Source of the DNA: Rhabditophanes sp. KR3021
Lineage: Eukaryota; Nematoda; Chromadorea; Rhabditida; Alloionematidae
DNA: 64,000 bases
Assembly (NCBI GenBank): GCA_963281155.1
Contig: CAUJLY010000004.1
Location: forward strand, 2,790,001-2,854,000
Direction: 5' to 3'
The notes beneath the pieces were generated by a model. It was not told where the DNA came from and did not search any database. It worked only from the letters and a program-made list of their open reading frames with translations. Below, piece by piece: positions 10,669-22,921 of this stretch. The position numbers and the translations under genes are program-made. Positions within the stretch are counted from its first letter, which is position 1; each line of letters starts with the position of its first letter.

Positions 10669-13031
10669 TTAATACTAAAATTAAATGACAAACTAAAGAT
10701 ATTCTTAAAAATCACTAATAATTTATGTATAAAATAAAAATGGCATCTATGTGTTGAATTTATTGAAAGTAGGTGCGTACTATTGTAGTCATGTTCAAAT
10801 TTCGATGAATAAATAAATGATATCATAAATGACATAACAATTAATATTATAGCGGACATAACAAGAAATGTTATTAAAATATTACCACAAAAGATATTAT
10901 GATAGATATTATAAATAAAAGTCACGGTTTATATTGACTTTGAGTTCGAATCTCAGAAAACAACAGTACTGTCGGTTGGAATAGGGGGGAGGAAGATTAT
11001 GAAATTTTATATGCTCTCAAAACATTTCAACTCAAGTGTATGATAATGATTATTATTGTGAGATAAGGCTTCTTCCATCAATTTTTTACCACCACAAGTC
11101 TTTTTTTATATATTTCAAAGAAGTAGTAATTATTTAAGGCAAAAATATGTTCTTGCAACCACAAATTATCTTTTTCTGACATCTCCAATCATTAATGAAA
11201 CAAGATTAGAATATTCAATGAATTCACAGAGGTGGCGTGCCCTATACCCTATGTATTCCGCTACTTTCAAATGATAAAAATTATTAAAAGTTAAATTGTT
11301 TAAAGAATATGAGAAGCCGCGGTTTAAATTTGGAATTATTCACAAAATTAGTCATATAATAACATAATAGTATAATAGATGGAAAGATAGATAGTATAAA
11401 GGATACAATATCTTGGAATATATAGTATATCCAGAGTAAGGATACATTTTATCCTGTAAAAGTGAGTTGTTGTGGCGTTTTATGTAGCTAAAATGTCTCC
11501 TGAATAAAAGATAATATGAGGAAATGAAGGAACAATTGTCTGAATATTATAAAGCGCCGGCAGTTACCATTCTTAAAAAAGGCTCGAGGAAGTTAGTATA
11601 GCATGGAATTTTTTATTTCTACACAAAAGGTTAATTAATACTTAACGATATTTCATTTGAAAAGGATGTGACGTATGCTGGCTGGCTGATTGTCATAATA
11701 CTTGCTATTAATACTTCTAATAATGGTTACAATAATGACTGCACATATTTGGTATTGGTTATGCTTAGATGCTTATAATTATTCTTGGCATTATATATTG
11801 CCGTAATTTAGAGGCAAGTATGTTTAAAGTATACAGATAGTTTGTGCAAATTAATCGCTAATAATATTTTTATGCACGACATATATGGACATCTATACCT
11901 ATTTCTGACAAATCTTTTTAAAAAGGGCAACTAATGCTGAAAAGAAACCTATATCCAATTTGAAAGAAACCTATATTGAATTTGAAGGAACCTGTATTGA
12001 ATTTCATTGGGTATAAAATGACGGAATAAACATGTAAGAAAAGGTCGGCAATACTCAAATAGTTGGAGTAAAATTATATGAATTAGAAGTTTAACTCACT
12101 TAATAAATATTATTCCTATTACACGGAAGTGTCTTTAAAAGGCTCCTTAACTTTAGGCATTCGTGTTGTCAAAAGGCAGAGTGATGACATATTATTATAA
12201 AGATAAAAAATGAATGAAAAAGTTTTGTTCAATGCATTAAGTTATTTTTTATTGACACAATTAAAGGAGCTTATCTCAAAAATAGGACAAATCTTGTTTT
12301 GACGTATCATATAAAAGATAAGGTGAAAGTCAAATAAAGGCACAAAAAGCAGGGATATGTTGAATTGTTTAGGTTGTTTAAAAATAAATGTCGAAGATAA
12401 TATGCTTAAATCTCCTTTTGAAATCTACTATAAACATACTTATTTTGATTTATCGGGACGTTAATAAGGTACTACATCAAAGATTGGGAGTTATAAGGAC
12501 CAATCATAAATTAATCGAAAACGAAAAACGTTAAGTCTACTTCAATTTTTGAATGTTTCCCGTAGATTTTTTACCCATCTACAGACACTCAAGCAACAAC
12601 TTTTGCCAATACTTTCACACAATTGAATAACAAATTTTGCGTTAGTAACTTTAACAAATTAATTTGTCTTTCCAATAAGGGAGTACAAACTTTAATATTA
12701 CAAAATAATTGTAAATAATAAAATTATGAGAAAAGCAGCAGTGTGAAAATAAGTTTACCTATATTACATGAATAAAATGTATTACATAAATACAAATTCA
12801 CATTACTTCGATAAATATAAATTTGTATACATGAATAATTCAAGGACTCCATTTTTTGTACCATCCTTCAATAAGCAGCTTAAGCTTTTTTAACGAAAAA
12901 TAGAAAATAAAAAATATGTAAGCATTTAAAAATATAGTAATTAGACTTTTTATCATAACATTCAATTTGAAGATTAATGAATAAAAATGTAACAAATTAA
13001 AATTGAACTAAAAGGAAAAGACGTGACTAAA
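10669..13031. other. Non-coding region with a short tandem repeat
   Basis: AT-rich intergenic DNA of 2.4 kb. Apart from a three-copy short repeat at 11940-12004, nothing with coding character was seen. A T-arm-like palindrome near 10943 has no matching acceptor stem. Confidence 0.5.
11940..12004. repeat. Three-copy 21-22 bp tandem repeat
   Basis: Units start at 11940, 11962 and 11984; the core is GAAAGAAACCTATATTGAAT with one to three changes per copy. Confidence 0.75.
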
Positions 13032-14174
13032 TTAAACCTCAAAGGCTGCATATTGTTCGTTAGTTTGCATGGTAACTCTGATGAAAGTTGTTCTTTTCGA
13101 CAGCTGAAACGATACAATTAAAGGTTGAGATATGGTGCAAAATTTACCTGTTTAAGCGAACTAGCGCCTACATAAGTACTTGCACTTCGGATGCCCCCAA
13201 GAATATCTTGAATTGTTGTTGAAACGTCCCCGCGGTAAGGAATAGTGATCGTTTTTCCTTCAGAAGCTCTGTATTCAGCTACTGAGCCAGAGTGTTTGTT
13301 CATGGCAGTGTCTGAAGACATTCCGTAGAAAAGCTTGTATTTCTTTCCATTACTTTGGATGATTTCACCCCCGCATTGATCGTGGCCAGCAAATAGACCT
13401 CCAGCCATGACAAAATCAGCACCAGCTCCAAACGCCTTGGCTACGTCACCTGGGTTGGTGCAACCTCCGTCAGACATAATATGTCCATTCATTCCATGAG
13501 CAGCATCAGCACATTCCAGGACAGCAGACAATTGAGGGTAGCCAACCCCGGTCTTTTTTCGGGTCGTACAGACGGATCCTGGACCAATTCCTACTTTGAC
13601 GATATCAGCACCGGTCAAGATTAATTCCTCGACCATTTCGCCAGTAACCACATTTCCTGCTAAAATGGTATATCTAGGAAATTCTTCGCGAACCTTTCTG
13701 ATAAAGTCAACGAAATGCTCAGAATATCCATTAGCGACATCAAGACAGATGTGTTCAAGTTCAGGAATTGCATCGCATACTTCTCTCAATTTGATGATAT
13801 CATTATCGGCCATTCCGGCGGAAATAGCAGTATGAGCGAAAAACTGAAAACTATTCTTATGTAAAAACGATTATTCTAACTACCTCTTCCTTATTTTCAA
13901 TTGAAGCTGCAAAGTCGGTCCATTCTTTGACTGTGTAATGTTTATGAATAGTAGTGAACATTTTGTTTTTGGCTAAAATCGAAGCCATGGCAAAAGTTCC
14001 AACAGTATCCATATTACTCGCAACTACAGGAATGCCCTTGTATGTCTTTTTGGAATTTCTGAATGTAAACTCTCTGACAAGATCAACATCCGCACGCGAT
14101 TTAAGAGTAGATCTCTTTGGTCTGATCAAGACATCCTTGAAGTCAAGCTTCGGATCATTTTCTATTCGAGGCAT
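13032..14174 (-). CDS. gmpr: GMP reductase
   Basis: NADPH-dependent deamination of GMP to IMP in purine salvage; cytosolic TIM barrel. Exons 13884..14174, 13148..13843 and 13032..13103 (complement) give 352 residues, close to the usual 345-350. It starts [20 protein letters not shown], the conserved N-terminus. The catalytic loop is [20 protein letters not shown], with the nucleophilic Cys; the Gly-rich phosphate loops [20 protein letters not shown] and [14 protein letters not shown] follow. The flap [15 protein letters not shown] and C-terminal [15 protein letters not shown] are as expected. There is no CBS insertion, which separates it from IMP dehydrogenase. Introns are 40 and 44 bp. Confidence 0.97.
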
Positions 14175-14558
14175 TCTAAAATCAAATAACAGTTTAAAAT
14201 AGTGTCAAGTAATGTAAATATTTATTATTAAAAGCTTAGTAAATGTTTAGAAAATATAGATCTTTTAAAAAGACAAACTAGCTTGCCATCTGAAACAATA
14301 AAAATATACCTCATTCCAATTCCTCTTAACAAAGATCTCAACACTTCCGTCAGATAAGCAGTGATTGATGTTCATTTTGATATGTATGTAAGCCGTCTTA
14401 GACTATAGCATAGACAAGAACTGACGTGACTTGTTCAAAATAACAGTTGTCTAAGAATTACTTTTAATTTAGATAATAGTGTGTATATTAAAGGAAATTT
14501 AAATTTAATTTAGAATATATAAAAGATCCTCTAATGAAATAAAATTAATTCCTTTCTA
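14175..14558. other. Divergent promoter region
   Basis: Spacer of 384 bp between GMP reductase (-) and the RPN13-like gene (+). No ORF or repeat was seen. Confidence 0.5.
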
Positions 14559-15092
14559 ATGCCTTCCCAAACACCTTCCAAAGATGTTTCTTCTAAACCT
14601 TCAACTAACTCATTAATTAGTGTGCCAACGACCAATTCCTTGAATACACCACTAGTTTCAAGACTCATTACTCTTAAAAATTCAAAGAAAGCCAACAAAA
14701 AATTTGTATTATTTCATGAATCTCCAACTGTGATCAGAAAGAACAGAATGATGTTTTTGATTAAAGCTGGTCGATCAACATTTACTAAAAACGCTGGTGC
14801 AAATACTGGTCACATTGAGTGTGATAAAAGACCTGGTTATTTGAGAATGAAAGTTGACGAAAGAGGTGCTTTGAATATTATGTGGGAAAATAATTCAACT
14901 AGAAAGAAAGAGCTCCAAATCAAAACAGTTCCTAACGAATACACCGTCTACAAGATTAACGAATGCAAAGATGGTCATGTAATCATGCTTAAAGGCCACA
15001 CAAATGATGTAAGACAGTTTTTCTGGATTCAAGATTGTGATTCCTTGGAACAATGTGTTCCAAAAATGAACCGTATTCTTCAAATGCGTTGA
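14559..15092 (+). CDS. rpn-13: RPN13/ADRM1-like proteasome ubiquitin receptor, Pru domain only
   Basis: Intronless, 177 residues. After a Ser/Thr-rich N-terminus of about 60 residues, residues 65-177 match the Pru (pleckstrin-like receptor for ubiquitin) domain: FLIKAGRSTFTKNAG, CDKRPGYLRMKVDERGALNI, MWENNSTRKKELQIKTVPNE, then HVIMLKGHTNDVRQFFWIQD and a closing helix CVPKMNRILQ. In the family this domain docks on Rpn2 and binds ubiquitin. The C-terminal DEUBAD domain that recruits UCH37 in most animals is absent; the stop comes directly after the Pru helix, as in budding yeast Rpn13. AATAAA is at 15161. The domain call is solid; proteasome incorporation is inferred from the family. Confidence 0.85.
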   Translation: MPSQTPSKDVSSKPSTNSLISVPTTNSLNTPLVSRLITLKNSKKANKKFVLFHESPTVIRKNRMMFLIKAGRSTFTKNAGANTGHIECDKRPGYLRMKVDERGALNIMWENNSTRKKELQIKTVPNEYTVYKINECKDGHVIMLKGHTNDVRQFFWIQDCDSLEQCVPKMNRILQMR

Positions 15093-15160
15093 TATCCTCA
15101 TCATTTGATAAATTTATCAAATACTTTCACCGTTACACTAAACTTATATATTAACCAAAC

Positions 15161-15166
15161 AATAAA
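15161..15166 (+). terminator. Polyadenylation signal of RPN13-like gene
   Basis: AATAAA 69 bp after the stop codon on the coding strand. Confidence 0.5.
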
Positions 15167-15308
15167 CTTCACTAACAAAACAATGTACTTTACTTGAGTT
15201 ATTTAAATTTCTTCAAATCAAATTTTGCATTTAATTGTATTATATTAAAATTGTAATTTTCAATCAGTTAAGCACACAAATACCTGTTGTTTCAAAGAAA
15301 ATTAAGTT

Positions 15309-16472
15309 ATGAGGAAGACTAGCATAATTAAATCTTTTGTATCTATACTAACAAATGGACGCAAACCTAAAGTAACCAGTGTTTTAAAACCTATTACAAT
15401 GAATATCGAAGTTTCTGGAAAGAAGGAGATAGAAATAAATGCAATAGTCAGAATAAGTTTAAATCTTTTTAAATGTGTCCAACAGTTTTTGTTTTAAGAT
15501 TCAATGCCAGATGGCAGCTACAAGGGAATCTTGGTTGCAATACATGATGTGCCCGGAAGGGGTGAAAAGGACTTCCTCCCAATAATCGAGCCCCTCAAAG
15601 AACGTGGAATCAGGTAATTGTCTCTTCGGTCTAATTTGGATAAAACTAAATTTAATTTTTCTAGATATTTGGGGATTAATTTACCTGGCTTTGGATATTC
15701 TTCGTATGATAGTCGCCTTGAATGTGATGGAAATGAAAGGAAGCAATTCATTACCACTATTTGCAGAACCTTAATCAAACCTCACGAGAAGATCATTTTT
15801 ATGGGTCATGGCCGCGGTACTGAAACAGCAATAAAGATGACTGAGATATACAAGAATGATGGTGCCGTCGGATGTATTGCTGTTTCTCCTTATGGAATTA
15901 ATGATGAGCACAAGTATAGACATAACTTCATTGCCACAATTCATTACTTGATCATGGGACTGAAGGATTTGGGCGCTCATCAAATTCAGCCATTGCTTGA
16001 CATTAGTAGGTACGAAACACTAATTTTGTTTTATCCGTTTATTTTAGTTTACAAATCAAATAACTTATCAAGACTTCGATTTTTGAAAGCCGGATCACGA
16101 AGTTCAACTGTCAAAACTATTCAAAACATTAGCTTTCTAGATGTGCCTGAATACTTGAAGGACATCGAAGCAGCAAAACAGAAGTTTGTAATTTTGTATG
16201 GTAATTCAAACAAATACGTCGATCCTCAGCTGTCTTTGTCTTTGGCCAAGCTACTACACGAATGCCAATACAAAGAACTCGGAAAAGGGGAAGAAATAGA
16301 AACACTAGCTTGGTTGAGTGAACAATTTAGTGATTCTAAAAACAATGTCTGTATTGGAGTTGAATACGGCAAACACACTGTTTTTAAAAGAGCTCCTGTC
16401 TTTGTAGCCGACCTAATTGATGTAATCTTCCTTTATACTGAACTTAGAAGACACTTTACAATCATCGAATAA
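15309..16472 (+). CDS. Alpha/beta-hydrolase-fold protein of DUF1057 type, nucleophile lost
   Basis: Exons 15309..15456, 15499..15613, 15665..16005 and 16048..16472 join in frame to 342 residues; all introns are 42-51 bp. The hydrolase core shows the oxyanion loop VAIHDVPGRGEKDFLPI, LGINLPGFGYSSYD, and the nucleophile elbow IFMGHGRGTETA. In this nematode family the elbow reads GHSRG, so the catalytic Ser is Gly here. Later strands include GCIAVSPYGIND and FVILYGNSNKYVDPQ. A probable non-catalytic homologue. It starts 217 bp after the RPN13-like stop, on the same strand. The first exon could begin at a different ATG. Confidence 0.8.
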
Positions 16473-16646
16473 CAACAGAAACTATTAACAGAAGTAATAT
16501 TTAAAGTAAATTGTATTTTGAACATTTATAAGAAGGAATGGATTTAACAAATTTCGATAAATTATTTATACTTCAATTCTGTAATAAACTTACAAATATT
16601 TAATATTTAATGTGATTATATATATTTATGTGATAATAATTTTTCT

Positions 16647-18974
16647 TTATGCATTTGATTCACTACACAATCTGTCGAAAAGAGTTTCCTTGGCAGTGTA
16701 GGCAATAGTCCATGGATGGCCGGCATGGAATTGTTTCATTTGACTGATAAGTCTTCCCCTCTTTTCATTGGCTTTACCACTTAACTTGCTGTCTAGCATT
16801 AACAAATTGATGATGACCTCGGCATTGTCAGAATCCTTTTGTTGGGCATTAACCAATATGGTAGAAGCTTCTTCGTATCGTTCTTGTTGAATCAAACATG
16901 AGGCTTGGGAAACTAATAATTGAACAGTTTCCCCATACTTGTCCATAAGTTCTTGATAGATATAAAAGGCGTCCTTCAACTTTTCTTTTCCAACGGCAGC
17001 ATTTACCCAAGCTAGGGCAAGTTGTGTGATAGTGACGTCTTCATCGATTTCTTGAAGAATCTTTAGCTGCTTCATGGCTAGATCGACTCTATCAATTTTA
17101 AGAAGAACAAAGATAGTAGTGGCATAACCTTCATAGAAATAGAAATTAAGACGGTGTTAAATTTAAGGGACTGTATATCAACAGTATCTTTAAGACTTAT
17201 GGAAGTTTCAATTTTAGTTTTAAGCTCTTTCGTGTCAAAGACTGCATTTAACTCATATTAGAGAAACTTATTATTTTAGTTACCTTAAAAATCGCACTCA
17301 TTTTGAGACTTATTTTATCTATAAATGGAAAGAGGAGGAGAAAACAATCCAAACAAAAGGGACTCTGAAGAGGTTGCTTGACTCATGAAAAATAGTAGCT
17401 TAGAAGTGAGGGAAAGAAAGGTTACAAAAGCTGATGAGAGTAACTTGGGTGTTAGAAGAGACACAAACTATTCAACTGGCAATAATTATATTCTCTTTTC
17501 TTTAGAACAACGGTTGTCAGGCATAGGTGAAGAAGAACAGTCAGAGTTTGTAAAACCTAAATAAAAGGATGTTTTCAACAAACCAAAAATGTCTCCAGAT
17601 GCTATCTTCATCCATGTATAGGACAACTTAATGAACTTCCTTTATCAGGTTTGAGAGAGAGGCTTCTCTTAGTTTGTCAAAGAATGTTTCTTTCAAGGGG
17701 CTAAGAAAATTGCCTTGCTGTTAATGATGCTAAAGAAGATGAAATGCTGTTTAACTTGATTATCACGAGGATATTGAAGTAAATTGTTAATATTTGTCTG
17801 TAATTTAATTTCTTTAGACCTATAAAGAAGTGACATGCTAGAGAAACCTGTTAATGCTGATTTTGCAATTGAATTTCATCCAAGTGTCTCTATTTTGGAA
17901 ATCAAGGAAAATGGCACCATGAAGCAATCCAAAAAGATTACAGAAGAATCCAGTTTTAGCATTAAATGCACTATTTGTACTATTGCCATGCCAGAAGATG
18001 ACGGCAGTATCAAAATTCAGGTCATGCATAAGCTGATTACAATGGTGAATGCCATGAAAGTAGCCCCCGACTGGGAAGAACCAAATGAATTAGGATTGGA
18101 CTATGAAGAAAACTCACAGATCAAATAAAGTATGGTCTTTCTTGTTATTTTTCCTAAGAAGACTGAAAGGGATTACACAATTTATTTTGCAAAGTAAGAA
18201 TGAGGACCCTCAAAACACTTTCAACACAATTACGTTCAAGAGATATTTACTGATCATGATTTGTTTGAAACTATTTATCCTGATGACAAAGAGAAAGATG
18301 TCTATTGTAAGGATTGGATAGATATTTCTATACACAATCTATTTAATGAGATTACGTTGCGCTGGCTTAAAAAAAGTTCTTGTCTTCAGAAAGTTGATTC
18401 AAGCAAATGTTAGTGAAAAGAATGCGGATAAAAAAGGATCACTTTTGTATGAATCAAAGATAAAAGAATAAGCGGAGGATAAAGACGATGATCCTTTAAT
18501 TGAGCCCCCGTTATGTTAATACATTCACTCACCTTCCATAGACGAACAGTTGTTGAGAAGTCTAAGAGCGTTTTCATAGTCGTTCTCGTTGATATAAATC
18601 AAACTAGTCAAAAAACAATAATTTTCGTTGGAAACATCAGCACTCTTAATCTCACTGTCCAATTTAGCCATCAAAGTGGCGTGTTCACTTGGTTTGTTAT
18701 AATATTCGGCTAATCTCCTCAAACATTTAAGAGTAAGGTTGGTAGTGGTTTGTGGAATCTCAGACAAAACCAAGGCATGTTTTCCTTGAGCAATAAAAGA
18801 ACGATACATAAAACTATCTCTTTCAGCCTTCTCTTCGTCATCCTTACATTTCAAGTTCTAAACAAAATAGAATTAATAATTAGTTTAAGGACTTACCTCA
18901 GCAGCTTGAATGCATTGTTGGTAATTTCCTAAGAAATATGCGTTGTGAATCTCAAAGAAGGTGTTATTTGCCAT
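16647..18974 (-). CDS. cope: Coatomer subunit epsilon
   Basis: COPI coat component that stabilises alpha-COP in retrograde Golgi-to-ER transport. Exons 18897..18974, 18533..18857 and 16647..17128 (complement) give 294 residues, the family length. TPR-like helices run throughout: FFEIHNAYFLGNYQQCIQAA, LRRLAEYYNKPSEHATLMAK, then KQLKILQEIDEDVTITQLAL, LMDKYGETVQLLVSQASCLI and the C-terminal AYTAKETLFDRL. The third exon uses the acceptor TTCTATGAAG, an AAG site. The second intron is 1404 bp, far larger than the first (39 bp), and holds a decayed ORF on the other strand. Confidence 0.95.
17322..18480 (+). pseudogene. Decayed coding sequence inside the COPE intron
   Basis: On the strand opposite to COPE several open stretches are broken by stops and frame changes. 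The longest, 17835-18128, encodes 97 residues with AIEFHPSVSILEIKENGTMK and APDWEEPNELGLDYEENSQI. Another frame downstream reads FTDHDLFETIYPDDKEKDVY. The amino-acid composition looks protein-like but I cannot name the parent. It may be a retrocopy or an old nested gene. Confidence 0.35.
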
Positions 18975-19613
18975 AATTATAGTCTTTTAGTAACTAATAG
19001 AATAGTTAATGTCAAACGAACAAATATTAACACGTCAAACTATTGGGGAAAGGAGACGATATTTTCGCTTTGAGACTGTTCTTATTTCTGTTTCCAAATT
19101 TGAATAAAGTAAATAGACCTCCATTAAGTGGAAACTGTTATTATACGAATAAGTGAATATTTAAAAAGCAAGTTCATAATTATTTACTATAAAATTTATT
19201 CAAATTTGCTTGAAATATTTATTACTGGACTATTGCTTTGTATTAAAATAACCCTTTGAAAAAGTATAAGGTATATTAAATTAATGTGGCTTATTGTAGA
19301 AAGTAGGAAATTTAAAAAAGTATCAAACGAATTAATTGAAAATGGTTTATTGTAAAGTATAAAAGGTATTATATTCAGTTAATGGAAATTTGATAGGAAA
19401 ATTGCACATTTTTATTTAGGCATAATATCAAAGTTTAAAATAAAGTATTAATGTTAGAGTTATAATGATGTATTAAGTAGCATTGAAGTTTTAAAAGGTG
19501 ATCATATATACATAAAAACCATCGTAACATCCTATTCATTGAAAGTTCTTCTGCTTCTTTTTAATTGAAAGGCAAGTTTTTTTTGATTTATAAGATTAAT
19601 GATTAAAAGTTAT
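18975..19613. other. Intergenic spacer
   Basis: AT-rich 640 bp between COPE and the 3' end of the FBXW7-like gene. Nothing recognisable. Confidence 0.5.
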
Positions 19614-22600
19614 TTATTCTGGATACCCAGCATCAAAATCCATCATAATCACCCGGGTGTCTTCGGTTTGGTTGTTACCACGAGAACCGACAGCTGCTAT
19701 TAGCATCGTGTCTGTGGTTGAAATCTTCCATATGCAGCCTCCATTGCCAGCCGTGTCTAACTTTAGAAGGTCTTGTATGTGAACTCCTGATTTGGCACAC
19801 CATAATTTGACAGTTCCGTCGTCACTACTAGAAGCTATGTACTTGTTGTCAACTAGCTTGACACATGTCACCGCTGAAGCGTGTTTGTTCTCTCCGGACA
19901 GTGTATGAATGCATTCTCCACTTTTGATATTCCATATTTTTATTGTCGCATCAGCATTTCCTGATATCAACGTTTCACCTCGGAGAATCATATCAGAAGT
20001 CAAGGATTGATGACCAACAAGAGTTTGTAGTGGATGCCCAGTACGAGCACACCAAATCATAATAGTCGTGTCCAAGCTTCCACTTACAATGATATCATTT
20101 ACTGGATCAAACAATACAGCATAAACTCTATTTGAGTGTCCAACTAGATTATGAATACACATTCCTGTTTCGACATTCCATACTTTGACGAAATAATCGT
20201 AAGCTCCTGAGATAGAAAAACATTAATAATTGATGTAATTGATGTAATAAATGTTTAATATGCAAATAGTTGTTCGAACTATAATATCTGTTCTTTAACA
20301 CTTTACACATTCAAAATATGAATATTTGCTGAAAGTCATTTTTGGAGTCACAATTTTAAATCAAGAATAAAATTTGAAAAATTGGGTGATACTTATTCTT
20401 TTTTGTTTAATTATCACATGTGTAGATGATTAAATGTTGCTATGTTATACCCGTATTAATCAAACAACAAATTATAATATTAAAGATTTTGCATGGTCAA
20501 AATGCTTAGTAATTTCGTACACCCAAAATACCCACTACGTACAATTGAACCTCTTCATTAACAGAGAACTAAAGATCATTGAGTATTGTTCAAAAATATC
20601 TAGACGGAAGACGGTTAAAATCTACTCTACCTCTGGAATATTTTGGAAGTATGGAAAGAAGGAGCATGTGCCAAGAATGGATAAGAGTGCAAGTGTGGAA
20701 TGAGGATACTAAGAACTTTGTCTACTTTATAATCGTCAAGAAGAAAAGTCTAGATCTGAAACACTTCAGACAGTCGAAAACAATGGTCCGAATTAGTTGT
20801 GGAAAAAGAATTGGAACCCAAGTCAAGCTAATTATAGCAGAAAAGGAAACAAGACAAAGAAACTTCCATGCTATTAAAAAGCAATTGAGGAAGTCAGAGT
20901 TTGCCAAAAGCGAGATCAATCATCTTAAGAATTAATATGATATGCATATGATCATTCAAATGTTCCTTGAAAGGAATATATCAAGTCACTCAGTTGGTAT
21001 TCTAAGACTTCTTATATGCAAATCAAACAGTTAAATTAAGAGATCTCAAAAAAATCTTGAATTTAATCTACATTTCTAATTTAATCCCCGTTACTATATA
21101 ATTTTTAATTTAATCCCCATTATTATCTTATTTTTAATTTAATAAAGTAAGCTTGTTAAATGTCTACATTATTTTTTATAACCAATTCGATACCTGAGAT
21201 AATTCTTTCACCATCAAATTGAACACATCTAACAGCTGCCAAATGACCATGTAGAACTTTGATCAGTTTACCTGTTTCAATGTTCCATACACGTAAGGTA
21301 CAATCTCTGGATCCTGTGACCAGGATTTTTTTGTTTAGGGCCATACATCTGACAGTTGAAGAGTGGCCTGTTAATTCGTGTATCAATTGTCCTGTTTCGG
21401 TATTCCAGACCTGAAATAATGCCAATTCAGGATTAATTATAATTATTTGAATTAAATGTTTTTTAGTAAGCAGTTTTATAAATTTGCTCAAATGTCTTCA
21501 TGAAATCTTTGAAAAAAGTCTTCCTTAATGCTTAATGACAATTTGATTACATCGTCATACTTTCATATATGGCTTAAAAATCCCTCCATTGCCAATAAAA
21601 TAGCACTCAGAACAGTGCATAAATATTCTGATTTTATTGCTTTTAAATTGTAAGCTACATATGTTATTATTTTTGTGTGCCTTTTAATAAAGATTATTTA
21701 ATTTATTTTACCTTGACTGTACGATCAGTGGAACCACTAATTAGAATTTTACCATCTGGAGACAATTCAGATGTCCAAACTCCACCGCTATGGCGATCCA
21801 GCGTAAATCGACACTAAAAAGAGTTAGTGAATGCGATAATAGGAAAATAGACTTACGGAGCCGTCAACAGGATCCCAGATCTTTAAAGTATTATCGTCTC
21901 CACAAGTGACAATAATATTAGTATGGACGTGCAAGCAGGTAATTACGTGATTCTGATGTCCTCTTAGTTCGCACCTTTTGGTGGGTGTACCCTTGTTCCA
22001 GTTGATTCTCGTTCTCCTGGCTCTAAGGTATTCAGCTTTCCACGTGCATCTGTCATAACACACCTGTAGTTGCTGTTTGCTTTCTGCATCGGGGTCTGAT
22101 CGAGTGTGTTCTGGTGTACAGAGCGGTGTTGACAAAATTGCCCTGCAAGGACCTTTGTTGCTGTCATCGTCTTTCACTGGTTTTACCCAATTTTTCCAAC
22201 CCAGCGACCTGGCAATGAGTGGTGGCAAGAGTTTGATGTCATCTACACGGCACAAGTTTTTCCAAATACCAACGTCTTCGGAGAGAATGTTCCACGTCTT
22301 GCTGGTAAATGCAATTTTGCTTAAATCATTGGCCGTAAAATGCTTAAGTATTTGGAGTGAGATTTCTTTTGGCAGCAGCCTCAGAAAATCCTTCTTGAAG
22401 AAAGGCTCAACTAGAGTCTTGAGAGTGCGCCTTGATTCCATGTCTGAGTTTTGAATAAGCATACCCAGTGAATGTTGCTTTTCCTCCTCAGACATCTCTT
22501 GGAAGGTTGTGATCCACGTTGTAGGACGATCCATATTATAATTTATTAATTGACTATTATTGCCTTGGCAACTACTAGAACTATCATTAAAGTGAATATT

Positions 22601-22921
22601 ATTAAATTTAATTCCATTTGCGTGATGGTTGTCATTTCGAGTAGTGGTTAGATTGGGTTTCTTCTTACAACAACAACATTCAAGCTCCGCTTCGCTTGAT
22701 TTTCTTTTTGCCTAAATCGATAAAATTAGATAAGGTGAGGTCCAATTAATAGGAATAAAATTATAAAATGGCGAGGTGCGACTTACCCTAGATCTTTCAC
22801 ATTTTACCATCTTATTTGATTCTTTGGATTGAGACCTTGTTGTAATTTGACTTTTACCGATACTTTGCTCCATTATGTTTTCATTTTTAAGGGAGCATTG
22901 ACGTCTTTGATTGCGAACCAT
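19614..22921 (-). CDS. sel-10: F-box/WD40 protein, FBXW7 / SEL-10 orthologue
   Basis: Substrate receptor of an SCF ubiquitin ligase that binds phosphodegrons, known to act on Notch and cyclin E. Exons 22787..22921, 21857..22711, 21712..21813, 21194..21410 and 19614..20206 (complement) give 633 residues in one frame. The N-terminus is basic and has a CCCCKKK patch. The F-box lies around residues 150-200 ([20 protein letters not shown]). Linker [18 protein letters not shown] starts the propeller. Successive WD repeats show [68 protein letters not shown] and [11 protein letters not shown]. The WD order and the FBXW7-style AYD blade separate it from beta-TrCP. Introns of 307 and 987 bp are present. 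Confidence 0.95.
20434..20938 (+). other. Unexplained ORF inside the FBXW7 intron
   Basis: On the strand opposite to the host gene, a 118-codon ORF at 20579-20935 encodes a basic, probably helical C-terminus ([20 protein letters not shown]) after [20 protein letters not shown]. An overlapping frame at 20434 is also open. No family was recognised and no splice sites are obvious. It could be a decayed nested gene. Confidence 0.3.

Noticed and set aside
10650..10925. 91-codon hydrophobic ORF (-)
   Set aside because: Composition is what AT-rich DNA gives by chance; it overlaps another ORF and has no splice context.
10936..10960. TTGAG-TTCGAAT-CTCAG hairpin, similar to a tRNA T-arm
   Set aside because: The expected acceptor strand about 70 bases away is missing on both strands.
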